DNA of 27,208 nt from Haplomitrium mnioides (taxonomy: Eukaryota > Marchantiophyta > Haplomitriopsida > Calobryales). A program made the translations under genes and the position numbers. The stretch covers positions 1 to 27,208 of the forward strand of contig JBNGIS010033079.1 in NCBI GenBank assembly GCA_049999725.1, read 5' to 3'. The notes under the pieces were generated by a model that was not told where the DNA came from, searched no databases, and worked only from the letters and a program-made list of their open reading frames with translations. This document shows positions 16,764-25,857 of the stretch, one piece after another (position 1 is the first letter of the stretch; each line of letters opens with the position of its first letter).

Positions 16764-17455
16764 TGTTGGAAATGTATTTTCTGCTGCTGTAAATATGATA
16801 ACTAACATATTGTTAGTTATAACTAGGATAGTTAGTTATTCTTGTTAGGGGCTGCCACATGTTATCAGAATAGGCCCCTTCATTAGGTGACAGATTAGTC
16901 ACTTAGAAGATTTCGAGGAGAATCGTAGTCCTTATGCATGTCTCGATTGAGTTGATCACGCCTGTAATCACGGAGGTGATCAAGGCTGCGTTTGCGTTGT
17001 AACGTAGGAGGAAATTCCTCCTTGTATATTTAATCGAGGCTCCCCCCATTGGGAAGAATCCTCAACATTCATATTTCCCTTCGTGCATTCTTCCTCTGGT
17101 TTGATATCTCTGAAGGTCGCAGCAATGCGACCTTGTTATCTGCATTTCTTGACAGCTCGTTTTGGAACACAAGCAAGCAGCGCTGAAGCACGAGCATCGT
17201 GAGAAGGCTGCATCGGGTTCACAAGAAAGCAGCGTCAGGGTTGCATCAGGCTCGCAAGGAAGCTGCGTTCATTTGGCAGCGAACATCAGAAATCGAAAAA
17301 GGGAATCGTCTTCCCGTTTTTCGATTTACATACTGATAATCGCGTTCTTGCGATTTGAAGAAAGCGACGTCTGGACGGGGAGCGCGTCTGGCAGAAATCG
17401 CGTTTTCCTTAAGTTGCAATTTCTTGACTCCAGCGATTCTCCAGCATCGCGATCA
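16764..17455 (+). repeat. A-like LTR inserted in Copia B RT
   Basis: Starts TGTTGGAAATGTATTTTCTG and shares GCTGCTGTAAATA and GGGGCTGCCA blocks with the A LTR. It has a TATA-like TTGTATATTTAATCG near 17025. The right boundary is uncertain and no target duplication is seen. Roughly 75 codons of RT expected at this point are missing, so the insertion came with a deletion or rearrangement. Confidence 0.65.
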
Positions 17456-17459
17456 TCGT

Positions 17460-18300
17460 TTCTTTATCAAGATCAACTGTCTTGACATTGATCTGTTCTT
17501 ATCTCCTTGAGCTGCATCTTCTGGCTGCTTCATGAAGATCTCTTTATCAAGAGCTCTTGTCTTGACATTCATCTGTTCTGCTTCCCATCTTCCCAACCAT
17601 GCTTTGCTGCGAGTGCCAACAGGCATCTGATAGAGGTAACTTTTGCTTACATCTGGAAAAAATTTCATTGTAGTCAAGGCCTTCCACTTCGGTGAATTCC
17701 CTTGCTATCTTGAAACCCCACTGTGTAGCTTATTTCTTTCCTCCTTGCTCCAGTCTTACAAGCGTCCAGGTGCAGTTTTGGGGAACACAGTTCCTCTGTT
17801 ATGGCTGCCTTTCGATCCTCAACGTTCTGGCTTGAAAGCTCTTGTGTGAGGTTGTGAGATCCTTATGCCCAATTCTGGCTGCCATGCATAATTTTGTCCT
17901 CTGCACATTGAAATGTGACAGGCTCCTTGTCTCACCATTTTCTGAGACAGGCATGGCTTTGTCAATGCCATAGAATTCTGGTTGTCTTTGAATTCTGCCC
18001 GGTCTTCTGGGCCCATTAGATTCTGTATCAAAATCTTTTCCATCCTCCCACTTGTTCAGATAATCCCTGTGCCATTCCTCTTGGACCTTCTTGTCCATTG
18101 GTTCTGATATCCTCCTGCTTGGACATATACGCTCAGACTCATCTTTTGATATCTGATGTTGGTTGTCTCCCACTGGAGGGCTCAGCCTCCATTTTGGAAT
18201 CAGGTTTTGGTCTCTTTCTAAATGACATGCCTGCTGCAGATGATCTTCCCTGACTTGTGGTTTAGCAGACGACACCCTTTGACTCTAGGCTGATATCCCT
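17460..18300 (-). pseudogene. Copia B integrase-RT linker and RT start
   Basis: Contains EFYGIDKAMPV after a Pro/Arg-rich RRPGRIQRQP stretch, typical of the integrase C-terminal linker. Further on is EQMNVKTRALDKEIFMKQPE, the RT motif A region ([11 protein letters not shown] in typical elements). About 43 bp of motif A are repeated directly at 17460-17502 and 17539-17581. Confidence 0.75.
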
Positions 18301-18309
18301 TCCATGCTT

Positions 18310-18860
18310 CCCTTGGCGTTTTCTCCCCTTCAAGGCTGATGAAGGGCCAACATTGTGCAGAGATTCGGCTGTGGTTATGGTCTCAGCCAAATGCCTTTCA
18401 ATAAGGCCAGCCTCACTCAACATGCATCTAGCCTTTTCAACGAGCGTTCTCGTTCAGCCGATCAGCTGAACAATTCTGTACTGTGCTTGCTCCTGGCTGT
18501 CGTCTGGCTTTTGATTCCTTCCTCCTTCAAGTATCTTTTGAACTCCTCGTTTGTCTGTTCACCTTCTCCGTCTGTTCTCAGCGCCTTCACTGACGTGTGG
18601 AGCTCATTGGTTGCTAGGTTGACAATGTTTTCCCAAGGATTTTGTCCTGGGTCTGAATGACATACAGGATTGGTTCCTGCTTTTGTCATCTGTTAATGTC
18701 AGAAAGTACCTGGCTCCTCCAGCAGAGGTGAATTTACGAGGGTCCACATACATCAGAGTGGATCATATCTAGCCCGTGCTTCGTTGCAGTGTTTGATTTC
18801 TTGGGCACTGGCTGGCGGTGCTGTTTTTCTCCTCCACACAAATATCCTAGCCTTCTGTGC
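18310..18860 (-). pseudogene. Copia B integrase core
   Basis: The minus-strand translation includes LRTDGEGEQTNEEFKRYLKE (second catalytic Asp region) and, toward 18320, the SALKG..TP.EAWKG block. The third-residue region is degraded (TARSKHS in place of SPQQNGVAE). Confidence 0.75.
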
Positions 18861-19010
18861 CGTAACTTTACGTAAGTCGGATTCTTCTGGGGTTACTGTG
18901 ATGGCAGTGTTCTCCCCTGAAATGGTGATTCCCCCATAAAGGATCCCTGCATCCAGACTTATCAGTGTATATCCTGATGCTCTGTTTCCTATATACAGAA
19001 CATTCAGCAA
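18860..19010 (-). pseudogene. Copia B pre-integrase domain
   Basis: Reads LNVLYIGNRASGYTLISLDA and EESDLRKVTAQKARIF; the LWHRRLGYL motif of the other copy is replaced through a small change. Confidence 0.75.
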
Positions 19011-19109
19011 CTGGAGTGACTTATGAGAATCTCCCCTTTGCAGTGAATCATGCTGCTGTTCTTATCCAAGTACCTGAGCCTCCTGGTTTGGATTTGGGTC
19101 AGGTTTTAC

Positions 19110-19345
19110 TCCCAGATATTATGATTGCAGACATGACTTGTTGTTTCTGAATCTGGGTACCACCACTGTTCAGTGCACTCACTTCTCAGAGTCTTGCTTT
19201 GGGGTGAATCATGCTGTCCTTGTCCAGATTCCTGAGCCTCCTGGTTTGGATTTGGGTCAGGTCTTACTCCTGGACTTTCTGATTGCAGACATGACTGTTG
19301 CTTCTGAATCTGGGTACCACCTCTGTTCAGTGCAATCACCTTTCA
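19110..19345 (-). pseudogene. Copia B protease region, duplicated
   Basis: Two units again, with WYPDSETTSHV near 19140-19180 and WYPDSEAT near 19290-19320. Both have DSE instead of DSG. The outer unit shows the same single-base loss as the plus-strand copy, so the change predates both insertions. Confidence 0.75.
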
Positions 19346-19389
19346 AATATACTGCTCTGATTCTTGGGACTAATATGCTGTGACTAGCT

Positions 19390-20170
19390 CATGCTCATCA
19401 TCTGAGCTGTCTCGCACCATTAGCTCTGTCACTCATCTTGGTCTTGCTCTTGCCTCTTGTTGGATTTTGCACCTTTGAAGCTCTTGGTGAATTTGGACTG
19501 TCATTGGAAGCAGGTTTGCCATATTTCATCTCAGCAGTCCTTCTCCAAGCTCCCACTCCTTGGTAATATGCAGACTTGTGGAACTTTGGCCTTCTTTGCA
19601 ACTGGTGTGAATCGATACTGCTGCCTTCTTCTGCCTGAACATCTTCGGTCATCAGGCTACCTTGAGGCTTGATTCGATACTGCTACATATGTGAAGAACT
19701 TCTCCATTCTGGTGACATATACTGCTTTCTAGAGGTCCTGGGGCCTGCTTATAAGTCAATAAAACTCGTTCAGGTCAGCAAGACCTCTTTTGCTCATGAG
19801 GCTGCTTGAGGCTATTCCTCACTTCCAGTAGTGAGAGTGAGTCTTTCCGAAGTTCAGGCAGATCAGAGCATGATGATCTGCCTAGATCCTCTTTTCATTT
19901 CCTCTTTATTGGCAGTAATGCCATTAGGTTTAGGAATGCCATCATTCTTCTTCATGAAATTTTTGTCTTCCAAGGATCTCCATATGCCATGGGATTTTGC
20001 CTCGTGACTTTTTCTATGTCATTTGCCTTATCTGCTAATTCTGCTGTAGTGGGTGTCCTTTCAACACGCTCTTCCAGGCTGTTACTCCCAGATTGTCTAG
20101 CATAGAATAGGAACAGTCTCTCCAATTTGTGACTTTGAGCTCTTCAACACATTCCTCAGCGTCCCATGTA
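19390..20170 (-). pseudogene. Copia B gag
   Basis: Aligns with the plus-strand copy around the LINE. Contains MKYGKPASND and a decayed zinc knuckle (HKSAYYQGVGAWRRT). The start codon region at the primer-binding site reads ATG GGC CCA followed by TAA, so the gag frame is closed at once. Confidence 0.75.
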
Positions 20171-20173
20171 TTT

Positions 20174-20187
20174 ATGGGCCCATAACC
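20174..20187 (-). promoter_or_regulatory. Primer-binding site of Copia B (tRNA-iMet anticodon arm)
   Basis: Plus strand ATGGGCCCATAACC, the same anticodon-arm sequence as in Copia A, directly before the LTR boundary at 20188. Shows that A and B share this priming mode. Confidence 0.75.
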
Positions 20188-21246
20188 TAATGAAAAATCG
20201 ACTTGAAAATTTCATTGGAAAAGCTGAAATGTAGCTTCGAATCTGGCTCGTCACTATTCGTGAGAGAAAATATCAACTTTGAATGTTGATTTTTCTTAAC
20301 AGCGAAATTCCCCTCTTTCTTCCTGTCGTTAGAATCGCAGGTAACAGGAAAAACAAAACGCGGCTGCTCGATATTAGCAATGGCAGATTTCGCAGGCGTC
20401 GATGGACCTCCCTTTTTGTGCGACCTCCCTTTTCGTAATAGCACGAAATACCAGCGTCGCGATGGCAGACTAAAAACAAACTGCTCGATGAACAAAACGG
20501 GGCCTCCCTCCTGCGTTCGCGATTAGTGAAATGGGGCGCCTTCCCCTTGGCTTCACGATTAGCAATAAACGGGGGTCTCCCTGTTGTTTGTGTGATGCAG
20601 AAAACGGGACGCCGTCCTGCGTCTGCACGATTAGCCAAAAACGGGGACGGGGTCTCCTTGCGTTCGCGCGATGCAGAAAACGGGACGCCTCCCTGCGTCT
20701 GCGCGTTTAGCAAAAAGCGTGGGGCGCCTCCCTCTGGCTGCGCGATCAGGAAGAAACGGGGCTCCTCCCCTTCTCCTTTGCGATTGACAAAGAACGGGCC
20801 TCCCTTATCTGTGCGATTAGTCAGAAACCGATGCGCCTGTTCTCCTTCTGCAGATAAACGACTTAGGCAAGAAAACTATGGACATGTCGATATGTGTGAA
20901 AAATGAGGATGCTAAGAGCTCCTCGTCTTTTGATTTGCAAACAGGATGCAATGCCAGGAATCACTTGGCAAACAATGGGTGCCTGGTCTTCTAAATCTAT
21001 GGGCGTAAAAAATTCCAGCATAAAGGTGAGGAAGACCTTCACGCATATTCCAACTGCTGCGAGGACTCACCTGCTGCACAAGGAAGACTTTTCCTCTTTG
21101 TATGTACATGACTATTTTGTGCCTTATGGGAAATGGTCAATTTCCCTGGAACCCCTCCTGGTGCTGACACGTGTCATCCCCAGGTGCCTCCATGTGGCAT
21201 CTTCACTGGAGCTACCTCTAAACTAGATACAAGCTAAACTAGTGAA
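20188..21246 (-). repeat. Copia B 5' LTR, truncated
   Basis: Starts TAATGAAAAATCGACTTG (TA for the usual TG), carries a long minisatellite and the conserved TGACACGTGTCA block, and breaks off about 80 bp short of the expected CATTTCCAACA end where LINE sequence begins. No TATA box was recognised. Confidence 0.75.
20400..20850. repeat. Imperfect minisatellite in Copia B 5' LTR
   Basis: About ten imperfect units of 35-45 bp built on ACGGGACGCC-TCCCTGCGTCTG-GCGATTAGCAAAA. Unit order and sequence differ from the arrays in the other B LTRs. Confidence 0.75.
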
Positions 21247-21249
21247 GAA

Positions 21250-21870
21250 AAAATATTTTACAAAGGGAACCTTTCCCGGGATTGAGCCTTGGGAAGGACT
21301 GCACACTGATCTTCCTCAGGATCTGTCCTCCCACTCCAGCAATGGTTCTCAACAAATCAGTCTCATCCAGATTTTCTTTTTCAAGTAGTACATATCCATC
21401 TTTGACTTCTCGAACACTATTGCATTCCTAGACAGCCATTTGGAGTAAAGTATTGCTCCTCTAAGTAAGGACCAGATCTCTTGCGCTACGACCAGTGCCT
21501 TTGGAATTCTGTCGCCTAGGATGCATTGCTGCCACGTTGGCTTCCACCTTTTGGTATTCACCCAAATGGAGAACACTAATCTGTTAATGATATATCCTGC
21601 CCACTTCCAGATAGTGTTGATCCTAGGACAGAGCCAGAAACAGTGAATGAAGTCTTCCAGTAAATCCTCCTTGCAGCAGACACATCTGGCATCAATTTCA
21701 AAGCCAGGCTTCTCTGTTTTTTTTCTGAAGCTCCCAACTTGCACACCTCTTTGGACAATAAGCCACATTAATGAGGCCTGTTTGGCTGATCTGCTTGCGT
21801 CCCATATCTCAGTCCATCTGGAGGAGCTAAACTTGCTAGCCTCTTTGGCTAAAGCATTTATGTCCCTTCA
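21250..21870 (-). pseudogene. LINE ORF2 C-terminal zinc-binding domain
   Basis: The minus-strand translation has the plant LINE RT zinc-binding domain (zf-RVT): CVCCKEDLLEDFIHCFWLC followed by PRINTIWKWA. Upstream is IWDASRSAKQASLMWLIVQR. The frame runs 139 codons from 21768 to 21349 and then stops before the normal end. RT and endonuclease are absent. Confidence 0.8.
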
Positions 21871-21874
21871 GTCC

Positions 21875-22060
21875 TAGTTGGGATGCATGCCAGATTCTGT
21901 GTCCAGCTTGACACATCCAAAGGAGTGAGTCCAGTTTTGGAGCTTTTGTGTCCGGAGGGGACCTACTCCCAAGAGGTTGAGTACGATGGGAGTCCTCTAA
22001 GATGCTTCCTCTGCAGGAGCACTGATCACCTGGCTGGAAAATGCCCTAGAGGGAAGGCAT
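21875..22060 (+). pseudogene. LINE ORF1 zinc-knuckle fragment
   Basis: MHARFCVQLDTSKGVSPVLE and the knuckle CFLCRSTDHLAGKC, very close to 9770-9920. It joins head to head with the reverse ORF2 fragment and is cut off by the SINE-like repeat at 22061. Confidence 0.85.
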
Positions 22061-22170
22061 ACTTACTATTGTTTTTGCACCCCTCCGCTTTCTTGTGCGC
22101 ATTGTACTCTCAGTCCTTTTGGCCCTAGGGCTGGCTCTGGACTTTAATCCAATTCTATTCTATTCTATTC
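22061..22170 (+). repeat. SINE-like repeat, 5'-truncated copy 4
   Basis: Starts at ACTTACTATTGTTTTTGCAC, inside the consensus, and ends CTGGACTTTAATCCAATTCTA plus pentamers. Penelope-like coding sequence starts straight after the tail. Confidence 0.8.
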
Positions 22171-22346
22171 CAAGTTTTAAGAAGCTTTGGTCTCCACCTC
22201 TAGTTGCCTGGCAGTATGCCAAAACCATAGGACAATCGTATTGTAACTATAACCTTATAGGTAGAAAGTTAGATCAGCAAAGTCTTTTGCATGTTTTAGC
22301 TGTTGCTGTGCCTGCTCTCATTTTGTTCCTTTCTTAGGTCCTCATT
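22171..22346 (+). pseudogene. Possible N-terminal fragment of Penelope-like ORF
   Basis: The open frame KKLWSPPLVAWQYAKTIGQS, then CNYNLIGRKLDQQSLLHVLA, resembles N-terminal segments of Penelope-type RT proteins as I remember them. No RT motif is present, so the assignment rests on this similarity and on the Penelope-like RT elsewhere in the window. It ends at the B LTR. Confidence 0.4.
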
Positions 22347-23132
22347 TGTTAGAAATATCAAAAACAATTTGATATATTGCAGCAGCGAAAGTCCACTTTA
22401 GATGAGAATTGTGAGAAAAGGGAAGAAGGGAAAAAGTAAGCTCGCTGAAGGGGTTCGCCTGACAGCAGATTCGCGAACTCCTTCCAGATACGAAACGCAG
22501 GTCGACTTGCAGACACGAAAATGCAGGTCGACTTGCAGACACGAAAACACAGGCTGACTTCAGAGCGAAAAGGCGACCTCCTTCTGGACACGAACGCGAC
22601 CCTCGCGATTTGCTCTTATGCACCAAAAACGCTGTGCTCACGATTTGCTCATATGCACCAAAAAACTCTGCGACCTCCCTTGAATGCACAAAAACGGGTT
22701 ACAAGAAATGTGTTTGCAATGAGGATGCATCGAGCTCCTCTTCCTTTGAATTATAAAGAAAATACAATACCAGCCAAAGGCTGCATTTCTATGGGCGCCC
22801 CTGTTCAAAATCTATGGGCTCTTGAATCAGTGCAGGTGAAGTAGACTTTTTACATGAGTATGGACAAGAGCTGCACGTTCAATCTTCACCTACATCCCTA
22901 TGTCTTTTCTGTGTTCTAGCTTTTGCAAGAGACAAGTATCATTAATTCCCCCTAAGGAGAGTCCTGGTGCTGACACGTGTCACCACCAGGTGCCTCCACA
23001 TGGCACTATCCCCAGATCCCTCTAAACTAGTTAGGAGCTAAAGTAGAGAGGAAACTAAATTCCTATACAAATGGACATGCTCAGGATCACTACATGAGCA
23101 TAATGCACAGCAGCAAAGGTGCATTTCCAACA
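22347..23132 (-). repeat. B-type LTR, complete
   Basis: TGTTAGAAATATC to GCATTTCCAACA, 786 bp. It holds the TGACACGTGTCA palindrome at 22971-22982 and a minisatellite of CAGACACGAAAACACAGG-like units at 22480-22690. Flanks (CATT and CTTCA) do not match well, so a simple solo LTR with a target duplication is not shown. Confidence 0.8.
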
Positions 23133-23180
23133 CTTCACAAAGGAAGCATGTTGCAGGAATGCCTGAGCAGGATCAGGCAA
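23133..23180. other. Spacer between B LTR and Copia D
   Basis: 48 bases with no recognised content. Confidence 0.5.
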
Positions 23181-23471
23181 TGTTGGAGTTATAATGGAAA
23201 TCATTCAGAACAGGAAGATGAACAAAATGTTCGTGTCAAAGATCTAGCTCCTTTGATTCCTTTAGATCTCATCTTACATTGTATGTCACACTTCATAAAT
23301 AGTGTGCGTGTAATCTATGGAGATACTAATAGATGTGACTCTTCCTTAGATAGTAAGAGTCACCTCTCTGAACTAGATCTTACTAAACTAGTTTATCTTA
23401 AACTAGCTAGATCTTNNNNNNNNNNTAATATCCTGTTAATTAGTACAAGGCTGGTTAACTTAACTAAACTA
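23181..23471 (-). repeat. Copia D 3' LTR, missing its last bases
   Basis: About 97% identical to 25216-25510. It ends ...AACTAAACTA and lacks the terminal TAACA and the polypurine tract, because an A-type LTR starts directly here. It contains a 10-N gap. Confidence 0.85.
23416..23425. other. Assembly gap (10 N)
   Basis: Lies inside the D LTR. The sister LTR has nine bases (ATCATTATG) at the matching place, so little sequence is missing. Confidence 0.95.
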
Positions 23472-23977
23472 TGTTGGAAATGTATCTCTTGCTGCTGTAA
23501 ATAGTGACAACTAACTAATGTTAGTTGAAAAGGCTAGCTAGTGTAGTTAGCTAATAGATATTTTAGAGGGGCTGCCAGGTTCCAGGTCTCCCCCTTAGAC
23601 ATTTATTCTTAGGACAAAGAGCAGTTAGCTATAGGCTCAAAATAGGATATTCGTTGGTATGTCAAAAAGGGGCGCCGCATTCAGGTGATCCCCTTACCAA
23701 TCGCTTCTGTTAGTTGCCCCACTGATTTATTACGGGGCAACTTGTATGTCAGCACCAAGCTGACTCCTATTTGTATATAAAGAAGAGGAATCCTCTTAAG
23801 GATTATCCTCAGTCATCCAAAACTTCTTCGAGTGTCTTTAAGAGCAGATTACGAGCTCATGCTTGAGTTCGTGAGGAGGTATCGAGCATCAGGCTGTTAA
23901 GTTCGTGAGGAGGTATCGAGCAGGTATCGAGCATCAGAGTGTTTAAGAACATGAGAAGGAGGCGAATATCTGAGAAT
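23472..23977 (+). repeat. A-type LTR fragment fused into Copia D
   Basis: Starts TGTTGGAAATGTATCTCTTG and follows the A LTR (reverse of 5088 to about 4670), including its TATA box near 23776. It ends GAGGCGAATATCTGAGA and joins the D RT directly. A local tandem duplication of TTCGTGAGGAGGTATCGAGC lies at 23869-23943. Confidence 0.85.
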
Positions 23978-24293
23978 GGTAAAACTTCAGGAAGAGACAT
24001 ATAAACTTCTTCTTTCAGAACACCATTAAGAAAAGCTGTTTTAACATCTAATTGGTGTACCTCAAGATTGGAGCGAGCTGCTTCAGCCAAAATCAATCTG
24101 ATGGATTGAATTCTGACCACAGGGGAAAAAGTTTCAGTATAATCAATCCCATAGGTCTGGCTGTAGCCCTTAGCTACCAATCTAGCTTTATATCTTTCCA
24201 CAGAGCCAGCTGAGTTAGTCTTGAGCTTAAAGACCCATTTGCATCCAACTGTTTTTCTATTTGATGGCAAAGGTGTGAGGATCCAGGCTTTAT
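23978..24293 (-). pseudogene. Copia D reverse transcriptase, N-terminal part
   Basis: The minus-strand translation contains [39 protein letters not shown] and [20 protein letters not shown], including the first catalytic Asp ([11 protein letters not shown]). The frame is intact over about 100 codons, then the A LTR replaces the part with YVDD. The sequence differs clearly from the A and B elements, so this is a third copia lineage. Confidence 0.88.
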
Positions 24294-24754
24294 ATCACTC
24301 AACCTTGGCTTCTAGCTTGTTTTAAGAGCTGGCTTCGAGTCTCGCCGTCAAGGTCTGCCGTCGAACAATTTCTAGGTGCAATTTTCGAGCAGAGGCGAGC
24401 TGCGCTATCGAGCGCTTCAGATTTTCAAATCGAGCGCAAACGACTTTGAACAATCTGACATATGCTTTTCAGCTCATCGTAGCGCTTCCATCAAGCGCTT
24501 CAGAGAATCGATTTTCTCTGATTTTTGCTACTATCAAGCAAACATGTGCGGTGATCAGTCGCTTTACAGGTTAGTGCAAGAATAGTGTTTCATTCGTGTT
24601 ATTTTCGTGTTGCTATCCTCCACGCTATGAGCATCCCGCGTTTTGAGAAAGAAATCTCCTGAGAAATTTACATTTTTTCAAGGTTCGATTTGCTCACCGG
24701 AGGACCTGCGATGATACCACGACAAACAATCTGCAGTTAGGAATTCGAAAATTA
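24294..24754. other. Unassigned interior of Copia D region
   Basis: Rich in CGAGCGCTTCAG-like repeats (for example near 24412, 24481 and 24495). It resembles the transcribed part of an A-like LTR in style, but I cannot align it with confidence. No gene seen. Confidence 0.4.
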
Positions 24755-24920
24755 TAAATAGAATAGAATAGAATTCAATTAAAGTCCAGAGCCAGCCCTA
24801 GGGCCATAAGGACTGAGAGTACAATGCGCACAAGAGTGCGGAGGGGTGCAAAAACTAAAGTAGTAAGCTAAGAATTGTTTAACTGAAAACAGTTGAGCAG
24901 GGACAATCCCGCTTGTGAGC
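24755..24920 (-). repeat. SINE-like repeat, reverse copy 5
   Basis: Reversed pentamers, then the family sequence back to GCTTGTGAGC. It is about 160 bp and lacks the first 10-15 bases. Very close in sequence to the reverse copy at 13938. Confidence 0.82.
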
Positions 24921-25202
24921 GGATCTCGTTAACATGCAGAAGATTTATATGATAACACTAATTTTTTGCACATTTCCATATCGTAAGTGAGGCGTCCCTC
25001 GATTTTGATGTGAACAAGGCGTCCCCTGTTCGTTTTTACCTTTTCTGGCTTAGGAGATCAAAAACGATGGTATTCTTAGTTGCCTGATCTAAATCGCATG
25101 TCCACACAGCAAATCAATCGCTTCTGCCCAGAGACATCTCCACAGAAAATCAAGGCAACTAAAAATACATGCAGTCTGGTGGCTACATGCAGGTTTACTT
25201 TA
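24921..25202. other. Unassigned leader region of Copia D
   Basis: No gene recognised. It lies between the SINE-like repeat and the primer-binding site and may include the untranslated leader. Confidence 0.4.
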
Positions 25203-25215
25203 GGCTCTGATACCA
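25203..25215 (-). promoter_or_regulatory. Primer-binding site of Copia D (3' end of tRNA-iMet)
   Basis: The minus strand reads TGGTATCAGAGCC directly after the LTR end CTCCAACA. This is complementary to the 3' terminus of plant initiator tRNA-Met, the standard copia site in plants. Confidence 0.92.
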
Positions 25216-25510
25216 TGTTGGAGTTATAATGGAAATCATTCAGAACAGAAAGATGAAGAAAATGTTTGTGTCAAAGATCGAGCTCCTTTGATTCCTTTAG
25301 ATCTCATCTTACATTGTATGTCACACTTCATAAATAGTGTGCATGTAATCTATGGAGATACTAATAGATGTGACTCTTCCTTAGATACTAAGAGTCACCT
25401 CTATGAACTAGATCTTACTAAACTAGTTTATCTTAAACTAGCTAGATCTTATCATTATGTAATATCCTGTTAATTAGTACAAGGCTGGTTAACTTAACTA
25501 AACTATAACA
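25216..25510 (-). repeat. Copia D 5' LTR
   Basis: TGTTGGAGTTATAATGG to CTATAACA, 295 bp, with TG...CA ends. It differs from the left copy by roughly eight substitutions outside the gap. Confidence 0.9.
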
Positions 25511-25667
25511 GGACTTACAATAGGCAATTCCTCTGATCCACCAGCAGCAAAATTGTGAGATGCCAATTTCCAACATCATTGTGGTCATGTGGTCACAGCA
25601 AATCTTGATATTCTTAATAGACCTAATCTCACGTGGCACGAAATTTACATGGCCTTGTCTCTGTAAA
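25511..25667. other. Spacer without recognised feature
   Basis: No coding match or repeat recognised between Copia D and the pentamer array. Confidence 0.5.
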
Positions 25668-25694
25668 CATTCTATTCTATTCTATTCTATTCTA
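25668..25694 (+). repeat. (TTCTA)n array before Penelope-like RT
   Basis: About five pentamers without the SINE-like body, directly upstream of the Penelope-like coding sequence. Confidence 0.85.
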
Positions 25695-25857
25695 AACTTT
25701 CTTTGCTTAGAGCTATAGAACAAGGGCTACAGAAGTATGCTAACCGCTTAGAAGATTTTTTTTTTTCAGTGCAAGGCATTTTGCAATGCTGGCTGTCTAA
25801 AGTGGTTGAGTTTGTGAAATCTTAGTCTGAGTACTTGCTTCTTCAGCGGTCTGCTAC
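25695..25857 (+). pseudogene. Upstream part of Penelope-like ORF, broken
   Basis: One frame reads LSLLRAIEQGLQKYANRLED and later KVVEFVKS before a stop at about 25823. It probably belongs to the N-terminal region of the RT protein, separated from the long frame by a stop and frameshift. Confidence 0.45.

Larger units (their letters stand above)
15930..20187 (-). mobile_element. Copia B, decayed minus-strand copy
   Basis: Read on the minus strand: primer-binding site (20174-20187), gag (about 19390-20170), duplicated protease region (19110-19345), pre-integrase (18860-19010), integrase (18310-18860), linker and RT start (17500-18300), then RT end and RNase H (16020-16763) after an A-like LTR. 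Stops and frameshifts break every domain. Its 5' LTR is at 20188 and a probable 3' LTR piece at 15688. Confidence 0.82.
23181..25510 (-). mobile_element. Copia D, internally deleted element with two LTRs
   Basis: Minus-strand element: 5' LTR 25216-25510, primer-binding site 25203-25215, a remnant RT (23978-24293) and 3' LTR 23181-23471. Gag, protease, integrase and RNase H are missing and foreign pieces (A LTR, SINE-like repeat) fill the interior. Flanking GGCAA and GGACT do not form a clean target duplication. Confidence 0.7.

Noticed and set aside
17819-18275. 158-codon minus-strand frame as a host gene
   Set aside because: Its RRPGRIQRQPEFYG segment is the usual copia integrase-RT linker and it lies in order within Copia B.
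22347-23132. B LTR at 22347 as a solo LTR with target duplication
   Set aside because: The flanking five bases do not match on the two sides, so only the LTR itself is claimed.
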